Source: a virus
DNA: 20,937 bases
Strand: one strand, 5' to 3'
Virus record (IMG/VR): IMGVR_UViG_3300008050_004332
Coordinates: 1 to 20,937 of that record
Shown: positions 6,710 to 13,817 of the stretch, one piece after another
Numbering within the stretch: position 1 is the stretch's first letter
How the letters are laid out: each line of letters starts with the position of its first letter
Program-made: the position numbers and the translations under genes
Notes under the pieces: model-generated
Seen by the model: the letters and a program-made list of their open reading frames with translations, nothing else
Told to the model about the DNA's origin: nothing
Databases searched by the model: none

Positions 6710-7816
6710 ATGGCTTTATCTACAACTGTCTCCGCATTGACGAGAGACAAATTTATGCCTGTTCTTGTGGATAACATTTTTAATTCCAATGTTTTATGCT
6801 ATAAGCTTCTTAAGAATGCTGAAAAGATAGACGGTGGTGCAAAAATTGTAACTCCTATAGAATATGCAGAGAACGATTCAGATAACTCTGGATGGTTAAC
6901 ACATGGTAGCATGAGTTCTACTGGTCAAACATTAGAAAATATTGCTCAGAAAGCTGAATGGGATTGGGCAACAGGGTATAACTCTATTGTTTTGTCTGGT
7001 GAAGAACAGTTCGTTAATGCAGGGTCTGCACAAGTGTTGTCAGTATTAAAAGCTCGAATGAGTAATGCTGAAAAAACATTTAAAAACCTTATTGGCAATG
7101 GGTTATTTAATGATGGAGCAGTATTACAAGGGATTACTTCTCTTAATGGTGCTGGAACTGTTGTTAGTGGAGATTATTCTGCTGTAACAGACCTTATGGA
7201 TACTCCAACTGATACTTCACTATTTCACGCTCCGGGTAATATCGATAACTCTGTTTGTGGGTATGACCGCTCATTAGGTGGGATTAACTCAGACTCTCAA
7301 CATTGGTGGGATGCCCAAATTGGGTCATTCTCAACAATGCTTGCTGATGCTGATAACGCTGTAGCTCCAACATTCACTGAGTGGACATCCACTACTAATG
7401 GTGTTGCTGATGGTGTTAAGAAAATGACTCAGATGTATGGTGCTTGTTCTATTGATAGCGACCAACCTGACTTAATCGTAACTACTCAAGTTATATACGA
7501 TGCTTATGAATCTTCATTGCAAGGTAATAAGCGTTTTGATGGTGATGCATCATTAGGTGACGCTGGGTTCCAAAGCTTACGATTCAAGGGTGCATCTGTT
7601 GTTGTTGACTCACATTGTCCAGCTGGGCACATGTACATGCTTAACACTAAGTACCTTGACTTTAAAGTTCACAGCAAAAGAAATTTTGCATTCGAGGACT
7701 TCAAGGCTCTTGAGGCTAAAGATGGTATCCAAGCCAGAATCTTCTGGATGGGTCAGTTAGTTTGTACTAACCCACGTATGCAAGGTCTACTTGTAGGTGG
7801 TCCAACAGGCTACTAA
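6710..7816 (+). CDS. Major capsid protein, 368 aa
   Basis: Shell-forming coat protein, presumed HK97-fold. Support: position right after scaffold, typical length, N-terminal helix with T-V-S-A-L-T-R-D-K-F, segment L-S-G-E-E-Q-F-V-N-A-G followed by an E-loop-like and spine-helix region (S-N-A-E-K-T-F-K-N-L-I-G-N-G-L), then a central Q-x-W-W-D-A-Q motif and V-T-T-Q-V-I-Y-D-A-Y, resembling the coat-like pattern of beta strand then helix. The gene uses many T-ending codons (GGT, GCT, GTT, ACT), as expected for the most abundant protein. AAAGGA nine bases before ATG 6710. It is bracketed by a hairpin upstream and a terminator-like hairpin downstream, so its mRNA may be handled separately. Confidence 0.88.
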   Translation: MALSTTVSALTRDKFMPVLVDNIFNSNVLCYKLLKNAEKIDGGAKIVTPIEYAENDSDNSGWLTHGSMSSTGQTLENIAQKAEWDWATGYNSIVLSGEEQFVNAGSAQVLSVLKARMSNAEKTFKNLIGNGLFNDGAVLQGITSLNGAGTVVSGDYSAVTDLMDTPTDTSLFHAPGNIDNSVCGYDRSLGGINSDSQHWWDAQIGSFSTMLADADNAVAPTFTEWTSTTNGVADGVKKMTQMYGACSIDSDQPDLIVTTQVIYDAYESSLQGNKRFDGDASLGDAGFQSLRFKGASVVVDSHCPAGHMYMLNTKYLDFKVHSKRNFAFEDFKALEAKDGIQARIFWMGQLVCTNPRMQGLLVGGPTGY

Positions 7817-7834
7817 GCTGTAAGTTAAACTTTT

Positions 7835-7861
7835 AAGGGGGCTCTTCGGAGCTCCCTTATT
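7835..7861 (+). terminator. UUCG-tetraloop terminator after coat gene
   Basis: AAGGGGGCTC-TTCG-GAGCTCCCTT forms a 10-bp stem (7835-7858, one G-T wobble) closed by C(TTCG)G, an exceptionally stable loop. The T-run is weak (TT-A-TT), so it is probably a leaky terminator or 3' stabiliser that lowers expression of the tail genes relative to coat. Placement matches T7, whose main terminator also follows the capsid gene. Confidence 0.72.
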
Positions 7862-7864
7862 GGG

Positions 7865-7871
7865 AAAAGGA
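7865..7871 (+). promoter_or_regulatory. Ribosome site deciding ATG 7878
   Basis: AAAAGGA with a six-base spacer before ATG 7878. The in-frame TTG at 7860 lies inside the foot of the terminator hairpin with no ribosome site, so the longer reading is rejected. Confidence 0.6.
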
Positions 7872-7877
7872 AAAATA

Positions 7878-8519
7878 ATGACCGGCAACGAAATGATTAC
7901 CAGTATGGGACTCCGAATGGAGGACCCAGCTCAAACTGTTTTTACTCAAGCAACTGTTTTAGACGCTTTAAATATTGCCCAAAAAACTGTAGTTAATTTA
8001 ATAGATAATAGATACTTACAGGAACTGGAGACTATCGCAAATAATAAAACAGCAGGTGCTGGTGCCCGATGGAGCACATGTACCTATGCGACTGCATTTG
8101 GGTCAGCTCTCCCTGTCCGAAATGGGATTACAGGGGTATTTGATGAAACCAATGATAAATGGTGTACCTTAATTGAGCATAAGGATATAAAGGACCTTGA
8201 AAATACATATCTAAGTGGAACAGCAACAAATCCAGTTGCATTCTCTTTTGATGAAACAATTTATGTACAGCCGACTTCATGCGTTTTAATTGACGTATGG
8301 TATATAAAGGCTCCAACAGATTTAACTGCAAGTGGCACCGAATGTGAATTGAATATAGCTCTTCAGGAAATGGTGCTTGATTTTGCAGAAGCCCAACTAT
8401 GGAGAATGGATTCTAAGCCTAATAGGGCGACTAGTGCGTATAATAGTGGGCTTAATATAGTAAAGACTTTAAATGAAAGATATCTATCTGACCAAGTTAT
8501 TGGGACGGAGAGTAAGTAG
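7878..8519 (+). CDS. Head-tail adaptor-like protein, 213 aa
   Basis: Probable connector that docks under the portal. The N-terminus is helical (V-L-D-A-L-N-I-A-Q-K-T-V-V-N-L-I-D), the middle is beta (I-T-G-V-F-D-E-T-N-D-K-W-C-T-L-I-E), then I-Y-V-Q-P-T-S-C-V-L-I-D-V-W-Y, and the chain ends in a long helix (L-Q-E-M-V-L-D-F-A-E-A-Q-L-W-R). This helix-beta-helix plan, with a Y-V-x-P strand before the last helices, is that of phage adaptor proteins such as the SU10-type family. Position after coat and before the long tail protein agrees. The stop overlaps the GTG of the next gene (TAGTG). The exact family is not proven by reading alone. Confidence 0.65.
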   Translation: MTGNEMITSMGLRMEDPAQTVFTQATVLDALNIAQKTVVNLIDNRYLQELETIANNKTAGAGARWSTCTYATAFGSALPVRNGITGVFDETNDKWCTLIEHKDIKDLENTYLSGTATNPVAFSFDETIYVQPTSCVLIDVWYIKAPTDLTASGTECELNIALQEMVLDFAEAQLWRMDSKPNRATSAYNSGLNIVKTLNERYLSDQVIGTESK

Positions 8520-11374
8520 TGGGAATCCAGCAAATACCTTTAAGTAGCGGATTAATTACTCAGGCTGATGGAGAGGATGTTGGTATAAACGGATGCACTG
8601 AGCTTATTAATGCAGAATTTGATAAACCGGGCATAATATATAAGCGGAAAGGGGCTGAGACCGCTGTTGATACTAATAAAACTTTTATAGCAATTTTTAG
8701 ATGGGTTAATTCACGATTCACAAACGATATTGCTTGGATTGCCTTGGATTCGGCAGGAGAGGTTTGGTATAGTGCTGGAACCTCTGCCAATCTAGCATCT
8801 TGGACTACACTTACGGATTTAAATGTGTCTGATGCACGGATATATAACCATGGGACCTTTTTGAGGGTTGCTGGTGGCACAACGGTACAACCTAGAATTA
8901 TTCAAAGTATAGATAGGAATTTTTTTTACACAGATACAACTACTTCTTTACATAGCTACGATGCTTTAAATGTTGGTCTGCCACCAAAGTACCCAACTAC
9001 ATTTACAATTATTGCTGATGCAACATATACAAAACTAAATCAAGGTGGTGGTGGTAATCTTCCTTTTGCAACAACTGCTAAAACTTGCTATTATAAGATT
9101 ACTCCAGTTTTTGATGGTAACCAAGAACTTCCATTTAGGGATGAATATAAGGCTTTTAGCTTAACTGCGAACGACCCGCCAAATTCCAATGTTCAAATTA
9201 GATTAGGGTTTAATGACGGTGTTGGGAATTGGGACCCACGCATAACTTCAATCAATTTATATAGAGCAATTACAGATGGCCATGTCCCAGAGGATTCGCT
9301 ATATCAAAGGATTAATACATTTGAGACTACTCAATCAACTGCAACTGATTGGATAAATGGAACTGGTGAAACTGGCAAACAGGTATTTAGTGGTGGGGTT
9401 GCAATAGATGCTGATGCAACCACCTCACATAAATTATATTGGCACGCTACCCAATTAACTTTAGAAGCTACAACTCCATTGTGGGGTAGTGGCAGTAAGC
9501 ATACAATTTCAGAGGTGCATACAAATCACCTTTATATTGCAGATGATTTTGATGGGTCCAATGATTATTGGGGAGCCACAAAATATTGGCATATAAGAGA
9601 CGAAACCAATTTAGTAGCAAATGATAATACTTATACACGTGAGTGGTCGTTTGAATCAGATATGACGGGCTGGACCGCACAAACCGATGCGGATGAAACT
9701 GCTACGGCTGTTGGTGATTCAACTCAATTAACTATAGAAACGTCTGGTAGTAAGACTGGCTCAAACCATTTAAAATATGTTGGTAGTAGTGCTGGTGGGC
9801 AAGATGAGAGCTTGCAAATGGTTAACTATATCCCAGCGACTGTTGGTGAAAAATTTGTTGTGTCAGTTTGGCTTAAAGATACTGGCACGATTACTGGGTA
9901 TAAGATGGAGGTATGGTCAACCGCTGATAGTTCAGCCTCAAATACAGTGACTAAACATCTCTCTGGCACTTGGCAACAGTTTTCTTGCGTTTATGAGCAC
10001 ACTGGAGGAACTGGGTTTAAAATAGTTTTCCCAGAAAATTTTGGAGGTAGCAGTGCTGTTCACTTCGATGCTATAGAGGTGACTAAAATTATCCAATCTG
10101 GAAGTGCTGTATATTCTGGTGATAATGTGTTCGCTCTAGAAGGGTCTGTGAGTGGTACAGATGGAGCTGTAGATAAGGTTGCTAAAGTTGGTGGAACTGG
10201 CGACCATATTATTGTGAATAATATTACAGATGTATTCAAGGTTAATGCCACTCCGTTTTCAACTCCATCTTCAGCCATTTTAATAACTTCTGCTGGCGAC
10301 CAGTGGAGTCAACCGGCTGGTGATGCAATAGCTTTAGATACTTTTGATACTGGATTTGTTGCTGGAGCTTACCATCCATTGGCTGGTGTTGGCTCGACTG
10401 AGGTTAATTATAAATATTCTGTAATTACAGATGGTAGGCAATTTGTGGCTGGTGTTAGGCTTGACCCAAATGCATATACTGGTTCTTATGAAGACCATGA
10501 TAATTGGGTTATTTTTTCAGAGTTAAATCAATATGATATCCTTCCAATATCAAATTATATCCAGCTAAGAGATATGCAAGGCGGTGCAATTGTAGGGTTG
10601 TCATCACTTATGGGAGACTTGGTGGTGTTTATGGAGCGTGGTATTTATAGATTATCAGTTCCATCCTCAGACCCGACAGCGTGGTCCTTAAGTGAGTCAG
10701 AGGAAAATATTGGATGTATATCTGACAAAAGCATAACTCCTTGGGAAAGTGGAATTTTCTTTGCTGGAAAAGACCATTTATATTTTTTAGATTCAAATTT
10801 TAGAGCAACTCCAGTAACTAAATCAATAAAGGATGCCTATCAAGCAGTAAATCCCTTAGTTACTACATTCTATGATGTTAAGAAGAATCGTTTGTTAATG
10901 GAGTTTGGGGCTTACTATGATGATAATTACAGTTTAGATTTATCATTATTCCCAGAAGAGAGGTGGACAAAGGTTTCAGGGGATATGGATATGTTTACTC
11001 TGGATGAAAATTTAAACCTATATTCATACGATGGGGCCACTCAACTTATAAAGAAACATGATGGTTCTAAGGATGAAACAACTTCCTTTAAAAGGACTAC
11101 AGGTTGGATTTCTCAAGCAAATCTAGATAAGAGTGGAGTCTTGAGGAGGCTTAACCTGAAGTATAAGTCCGGGGATGCAATAACGGCCAAGATTTACATA
11201 GACGGAGATGACTCGACTGTTGTAGCAACTGTTGCAATTCCGGTGGATACATCTGGTGCAGATTGGTATAAATGGAAGCCAAATGTTAGATGTAGAAGTT
11301 ATAAGATAGAGTTATCAACATCAGCCTCAACTAACGATGTTGAAATCAGAAGAATAGAGGTTGAATTTGAGTAA
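8519..11374 (+). CDS. Long beta-rich tail/stabilisation protein with inserted carbohydrate-binding-like domain, 951 aa
   Basis: Likely the tail hub or plug that seals the adaptor ring, of the same broad kind as P22 gp10 or podovirus tail-tube B proteins. Residues 1-140 start M-G-I-Q-Q-I-P-L-S-S-G-L-I-T and include G-I-I-Y-K-R-K-G, typical of these proteins. About 150-285 is a fibronectin-like strand region (Y-Y-K-I-T-P-V-F-D-G, then I-N-L-Y-R-A). About 372-525 looks like a separate CBM4/9-type jelly roll (W-S-F-E-S-D-M-T-G-W ... G-S-N-H-L-K-Y ... F-V-V-S-V-W-L-K-D ... F-D-A-I-E-V). About 630-850 is propeller-like (L-V-V-F-M-E-R-G-I-Y-R-L). The last 90 residues form a beta sandwich. Start GTG 8519 has GGAG eight bases upstream. 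No enzyme motif seen. Confidence 0.75.
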   Translation: MGIQQIPLSSGLITQADGEDVGINGCTELINAEFDKPGIIYKRKGAETAVDTNKTFIAIFRWVNSRFTNDIAWIALDSAGEVWYSAGTSANLASWTTLTDLNVSDARIYNHGTFLRVAGGTTVQPRIIQSIDRNFFYTDTTTSLHSYDALNVGLPPKYPTTFTIIADATYTKLNQGGGGNLPFATTAKTCYYKITPVFDGNQELPFRDEYKAFSLTANDPPNSNVQIRLGFNDGVGNWDPRITSINLYRAITDGHVPEDSLYQRINTFETTQSTATDWINGTGETGKQVFSGGVAIDADATTSHKLYWHATQLTLEATTPLWGSGSKHTISEVHTNHLYIADDFDGSNDYWGATKYWHIRDETNLVANDNTYTREWSFESDMTGWTAQTDADETATAVGDSTQLTIETSGSKTGSNHLKYVGSSAGGQDESLQMVNYIPATVGEKFVVSVWLKDTGTITGYKMEVWSTADSSASNTVTKHLSGTWQQFSCVYEHTGGTGFKIVFPENFGGSSAVHFDAIEVTKIIQSGSAVYSGDNVFALEGSVSGTDGAVDKVAKVGGTGDHIIVNNITDVFKVNATPFSTPSSAILITSAGDQWSQPAGDAIALDTFDTGFVAGAYHPLAGVGSTEVNYKYSVITDGRQFVAGVRLDPNAYTGSYEDHDNWVIFSELNQYDILPISNYIQLRDMQGGAIVGLSSLMGDLVVFMERGIYRLSVPSSDPTAWSLSESEENIGCISDKSITPWESGIFFAGKDHLYFLDSNFRATPVTKSIKDAYQAVNPLVTTFYDVKKNRLLMEFGAYYDDNYSLDLSLFPEERWTKVSGDMDMFTLDENLNLYSYDGATQLIKKHDGSKDETTSFKRTTGWISQANLDKSGVLRRLNLKYKSGDAITAKIYIDGDDSTVVATVAIPVDTSGADWYKWKPNVRCRSYKIELSTSASTNDVEIRRIEVEFE
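11356..11360 (+). promoter_or_regulatory. Ribosome site for the 44-aa coiled-coil gene
   Basis: AGAGG, six bases before TTG 11367, inside the last codons of the long tail gene. It is the main support for treating the short reading frame after it as a gene. Confidence 0.55.
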
Positions 11375-11501
11375 GATTGGAATTAAGCCAGATAATAAGG
11401 TTGTGGGTAAGGGAATGATAAGATTACAAAAGCTCGTGGATGATTTAAGACGTGAAAACGAACTGTTAAAAGCACGAGTTAAAAAATTAGAGGATGCATA
11501 A
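11367..11501 (+). CDS. Mini coiled-coil protein, 44 aa
   Basis: Short gene filling most of the gap between the long tail protein and the second adaptor-like protein. TTG 11367 has AGAGG six bases upstream, and it overlaps the upstream gene by 8 bases. After a basic start (M-S-K-I-G-I-K-P-D-N-K), residues 18-43 form a heptad pattern with regularly spaced Ile/Leu/Val (L20, V24, L27, L33, V38, L41) and a core-type Asn (R-R-E-N-E-L-L-K), much like a leucine zipper. The TAA is followed immediately and in frame by the ATG of the next gene. Likely a small oligomeric assembly or chaperone factor; not a recognised family. Confidence 0.7.
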   Translation: MSKIGIKPDNKVVGKGMIRLQKLVDDLRRENELLKARVKKLEDA

Positions 11502-12329
11502 ATGGAAATGTCATGGGATAAATTAGCTGATAGATGTCAGCTATTTGTAGATACTAATAAAGGATTGTTGATTGAACTCTTAAAAGAGGCAGAAATGGAG
11601 ATGGCCCGCCAGTGTGATTTAGTTGAGGAAACTCAGAAATATACTATGCCCACCCCAGCGGGGAGTCAGAATCTTATTCTTCCTCAAGACTATAAGAGAA
11701 TGACCGCTGTATGGTACAATGGTAGTAGACTACACCCAATGGCTGATGTGGAGGTTTCTTTGAATAACTCCAATAACTTTGAGAGTGGCACTCCTTCACA
11801 TTTTTCAATACAAAGACACCCACACGGGGAGTATCTTGTTCTAGACAGAATACCCACCAGTGGTGATATTAAAATTTCATATAGCTCTACCCTTACCGGG
11901 AAGCTCAATGCTAATAAATTTTTATGCATATTCCACTCTGGTAGTGGTTTTTGGATAGATACATCTCTTGGGTCAGCCTTAAATGGATTAAATGGGAACT
12001 CATATATTGATGGCGTTGGGCCAACTTCTTTTACGAATATGCAATACGAACTATCATCAAATAATTCCGGACAAAAATTTACCATTGAATCGGGGACATA
12101 CCCTACTACCAGTGCGATGATTGATATCCAATACTATAGAAATGTAGCCCCAATTATCCCCGGACAGTACCACAAAGATTTATGCGATTATGCAATCGCA
12201 ATAGCAAGTGCAAAAGCTAATCCAGAAATGCACAATAAACATCTATCATTATGGTTAAATAATATTGAGAAAATTAAAAATGAAGATGCGGACAGAGAAT
12301 TGATACATCAGATTAGGAGTGAGATTTAA
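11502..12329 (+). CDS. Second adaptor-like head-tail protein with beta insertion, 275 aa
   Basis: Looks like the SU10-type adaptor family. N-terminal helices (residues 1-40) lead to Y-T-M-P-T-P-A-G-S-Q-N-L-I-L-P-Q-D-Y-K-R-M-style strands near 47-65, then V-W-Y-N-G-S-R-L-H-P-M at 70-80, G-T-P-S-H-F-S-I-Q at 96-104 and L-D-R-I-P-T-S-G-D-I near 114, the usual order in that family. The last 60 residues are the expected helical end (Y-H-K-D-L-C-D-Y-A-I-A-I-A). About residues 135-205 are an extra Gly/Ser-rich beta insertion (H-S-G-S-G-F-W-I-D-T) not expected in a minimal adaptor. GAGG eight bases before ATG 11502; a second in-frame ATG follows at 11508. The stop overlaps the next ATG (TAATG). Confidence 0.68.
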   Translation: MEMSWDKLADRCQLFVDTNKGLLIELLKEAEMEMARQCDLVEETQKYTMPTPAGSQNLILPQDYKRMTAVWYNGSRLHPMADVEVSLNNSNNFESGTPSHFSIQRHPHGEYLVLDRIPTSGDIKISYSSTLTGKLNANKFLCIFHSGSGFWIDTSLGSALNGLNGNSYIDGVGPTSFTNMQYELSSNNSGQKFTIESGTYPTTSAMIDIQYYRNVAPIIPGQYHKDLCDYAIAIASAKANPEMHNKHLSLWLNNIEKIKNEDADRELIHQIRSEI

Positions 12330-12994
12330 TGAGTATACCTTTGATTATGGGAGGCCTTGGCCTTGCAAAAGGAATTGCTGGGGCAATAGGTGCTGGAAAA
12401 TCCCGAAGAAATCAGATAGCTGGACTAAGAAAGCTTTCTGAAGTAACCGATTCAGAGCGTGATTATGAAAAGCGTAGGCAAGATATTATAAAGGGCGGAG
12501 ACCCACTTATAAATCAAGCTGGCAGGAGTGCTATTCAAACTATTCGTCAACAGGGTCGATTTAATCAACAGTCTGCCATAGGACAATCTATTCAGCAGGG
12601 TCTTGAAAATTCAATAGTAGCACAAGAATTGAGAAGGAAAGTAGATGCCGACACACTTAGAAGTGTTGCGGAGCAGGCTCGACAAATGGCTCTTGCAAAT
12701 GCTGAGGCAAAGCGAAGAGCTGAGGCTGAGATAGAGGCTCTTAAAATGGGGCAGGATGCAAGAAAGCGTGATTCTGAAGCAAAAATAGCAGGTATTGGTG
12801 GGTATGGTTGGGAAGATAGGCTCGGTTCTCTTGTGAATATAGCAGGGGCTGGCCTTAGTGCATATACAAGTGCTGGGGGAGACTTTAATGGAGCTATAAG
12901 TAACCCTAGTGCAATGCAGGCCTATGGCGGTGGGTATATAGATGTAAACACTGGAATACAGTACGACAAAAATATGATTAAATGGGGAGAGTGA
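12329..12994 (+). CDS. Internal virion (ejection) protein, T7 gp14-like architecture, 221 aa
   Basis: Probably packaged inside the head and ejected to help form the DNA channel across the cell envelope. The plan matches T7 gp14, which is similar in length: a Gly/Ala-rich hydrophobic N-terminal helix (P-L-I-M-G-G-L-G-L-A-K-G-I-A-G-A), a long Gln/Ala/Arg-rich coiled-coil section from about 45 to 150 (including I-R-Q-Q-G-R-F-N-Q-Q), and a second small-residue segment near 164-182 (L-V-N-I-A-G-A-G-L-S-A-Y-T-S) placed like the gp14 S-A-Y-A-S segment. This is similarity of layout recalled from the family, not an alignment. ATG 12329 overlaps the previous stop. Confidence 0.65.
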   Translation: MSIPLIMGGLGLAKGIAGAIGAGKSRRNQIAGLRKLSEVTDSERDYEKRRQDIIKGGDPLINQAGRSAIQTIRQQGRFNQQSAIGQSIQQGLENSIVAQELRRKVDADTLRSVAEQARQMALANAEAKRRAEAEIEALKMGQDARKRDSEAKIAGIGGYGWEDRLGSLVNIAGAGLSAYTSAGGDFNGAISNPSAMQAYGGGYIDVNTGIQYDKNMIKWGE

Positions 12995-12998
12995 AGTA

Positions 12999-13817
12999 AT
13001 GGCCTATGAAATTCAAGAGGGTGTTCATGCTAGCGGAACCCCTGTATTTAGAACCAAGAATAAGAGCGGTGACTGGAAGGTCTTTAGAAGCAAAGAGGAA
13101 GCTCAGAAATTCATTGAAACCATAAAACCTAAACCTAAGAGTTTTAATCCTAAAACTGGAGTATACAAGTCCTTTGATACTGAGGAAGATAGAAGTCAAT
13201 ATATTTCCTCGAATACTACATCTGATAAACCCTTCGAGGCTCTTAACGAGAGTACGGGTAAGTATCTCAGGTTTAAAACTGAGGCCGATAGAGATAGGTT
13301 TCTAGTAAGGCAGGGTACAAAGAACGCCCCAAAGAAAACCAAGGAAGAAAAACTTGCGGATGAGAAAGAGGAGCAACGCCTCAAAGACGAGAGGGACCCA
13401 ATAGGACATATAACTCGACTAAGGAAGGAACAGGAAGAAATAGTGGACCTTTCCAAAGGAACTGGTGGTATTAGCAGGGATGAAATGAATAAACTAAGAG
13501 CTATTAAGCAGGCTGAAATTGATTCGGTTTATAACGCAAGCAATTTCTTTAAGCTTGTAAATAACTTTAATCAAGCTGTAAATAAGGCATCTGGTGCTAA
13601 TACCACCACGACACCACCACCCGTTACACCACCACCCGTTACACCACCACCCGTTAAAGGAGCAAAAATAATACCTGCATCTGAGGTTATGAAAAGCTTA
13701 AGTCAAAAGGAAAGAAAAATAGTTAGGCGAAAGGCTAGACAAATTCAATTATCGGAGCCGGGATTATCAGGGGCAGAGAGATTGGAGAAGGCCTTAATAG
13801 AATCGGGGTACATGTAA
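12999..13817 (+). CDS. Repeat-containing virion-associated protein, 272 aa
   Basis: Unrecognised. Three degenerate repeats occupy the first 105 residues, each a strand-turn-strand then a short helix: one around G-D-W-K-V-F-R-S-K-E-E-A-Q, the second around G-V-Y-K-S-F-D-T-E-E-D-R, the third around G-K-Y-L-R-F-K-T-E-A-D-R. Residues about 108-165 are charged and coiled-coil like (K-T-K-E-E-K-L-A-D-E-K-E-E). A Thr/Pro linker with three T-P-P-P-V copies (about 205-219) leads to a basic helical C-terminal domain (K-E-R-K-I-V-R-R-K-A-R). GGAG lies nine to ten bases before ATG 12999. The TAA abuts the ATG of the giant gene in the same frame. Context suggests an ejected or tail-associated partner of the giant protein. 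Confidence 0.72.
   Translation: MAYEIQEGVHASGTPVFRTKNKSGDWKVFRSKEEAQKFIETIKPKPKSFNPKTGVYKSFDTEEDRSQYISSNTTSDKPFEALNESTGKYLRFKTEADRDRFLVRQGTKNAPKKTKEEKLADEKEEQRLKDERDPIGHITRLRKEQEEIVDLSKGTGGISRDEMNKLRAIKQAEIDSVYNASNFFKLVNNFNQAVNKASGANTTTTPPPVTPPPVTPPPVKGAKIIPASEVMKSLSQKERKIVRRKARQIQLSEPGLSGAERLEKALIESGYM
13611..13655 (+). repeat. Three perfect 15-bp tandem repeats
   Basis: The unit ACACCACCACCCGTT occurs three times in a row (13611-13625, 13626-13640, 13641-13655) without mismatch and encodes T-P-P-P-V each time. Identity at the DNA level implies recent slippage expansion; length may vary between isolates. Confidence 0.95.

Noticed and set aside
13611-13655. CRISPR-like array
   Set aside because: The 15-bp units are contiguous with no spacers and encode a Pro-rich linker within a gene.
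426-13817. Possible stop-codon reassignment
   Set aside because: TAA and TAG end many genes exactly where the next gene starts and TGA ends the gp14-like gene at a sensible place, so the standard bacterial code fits.
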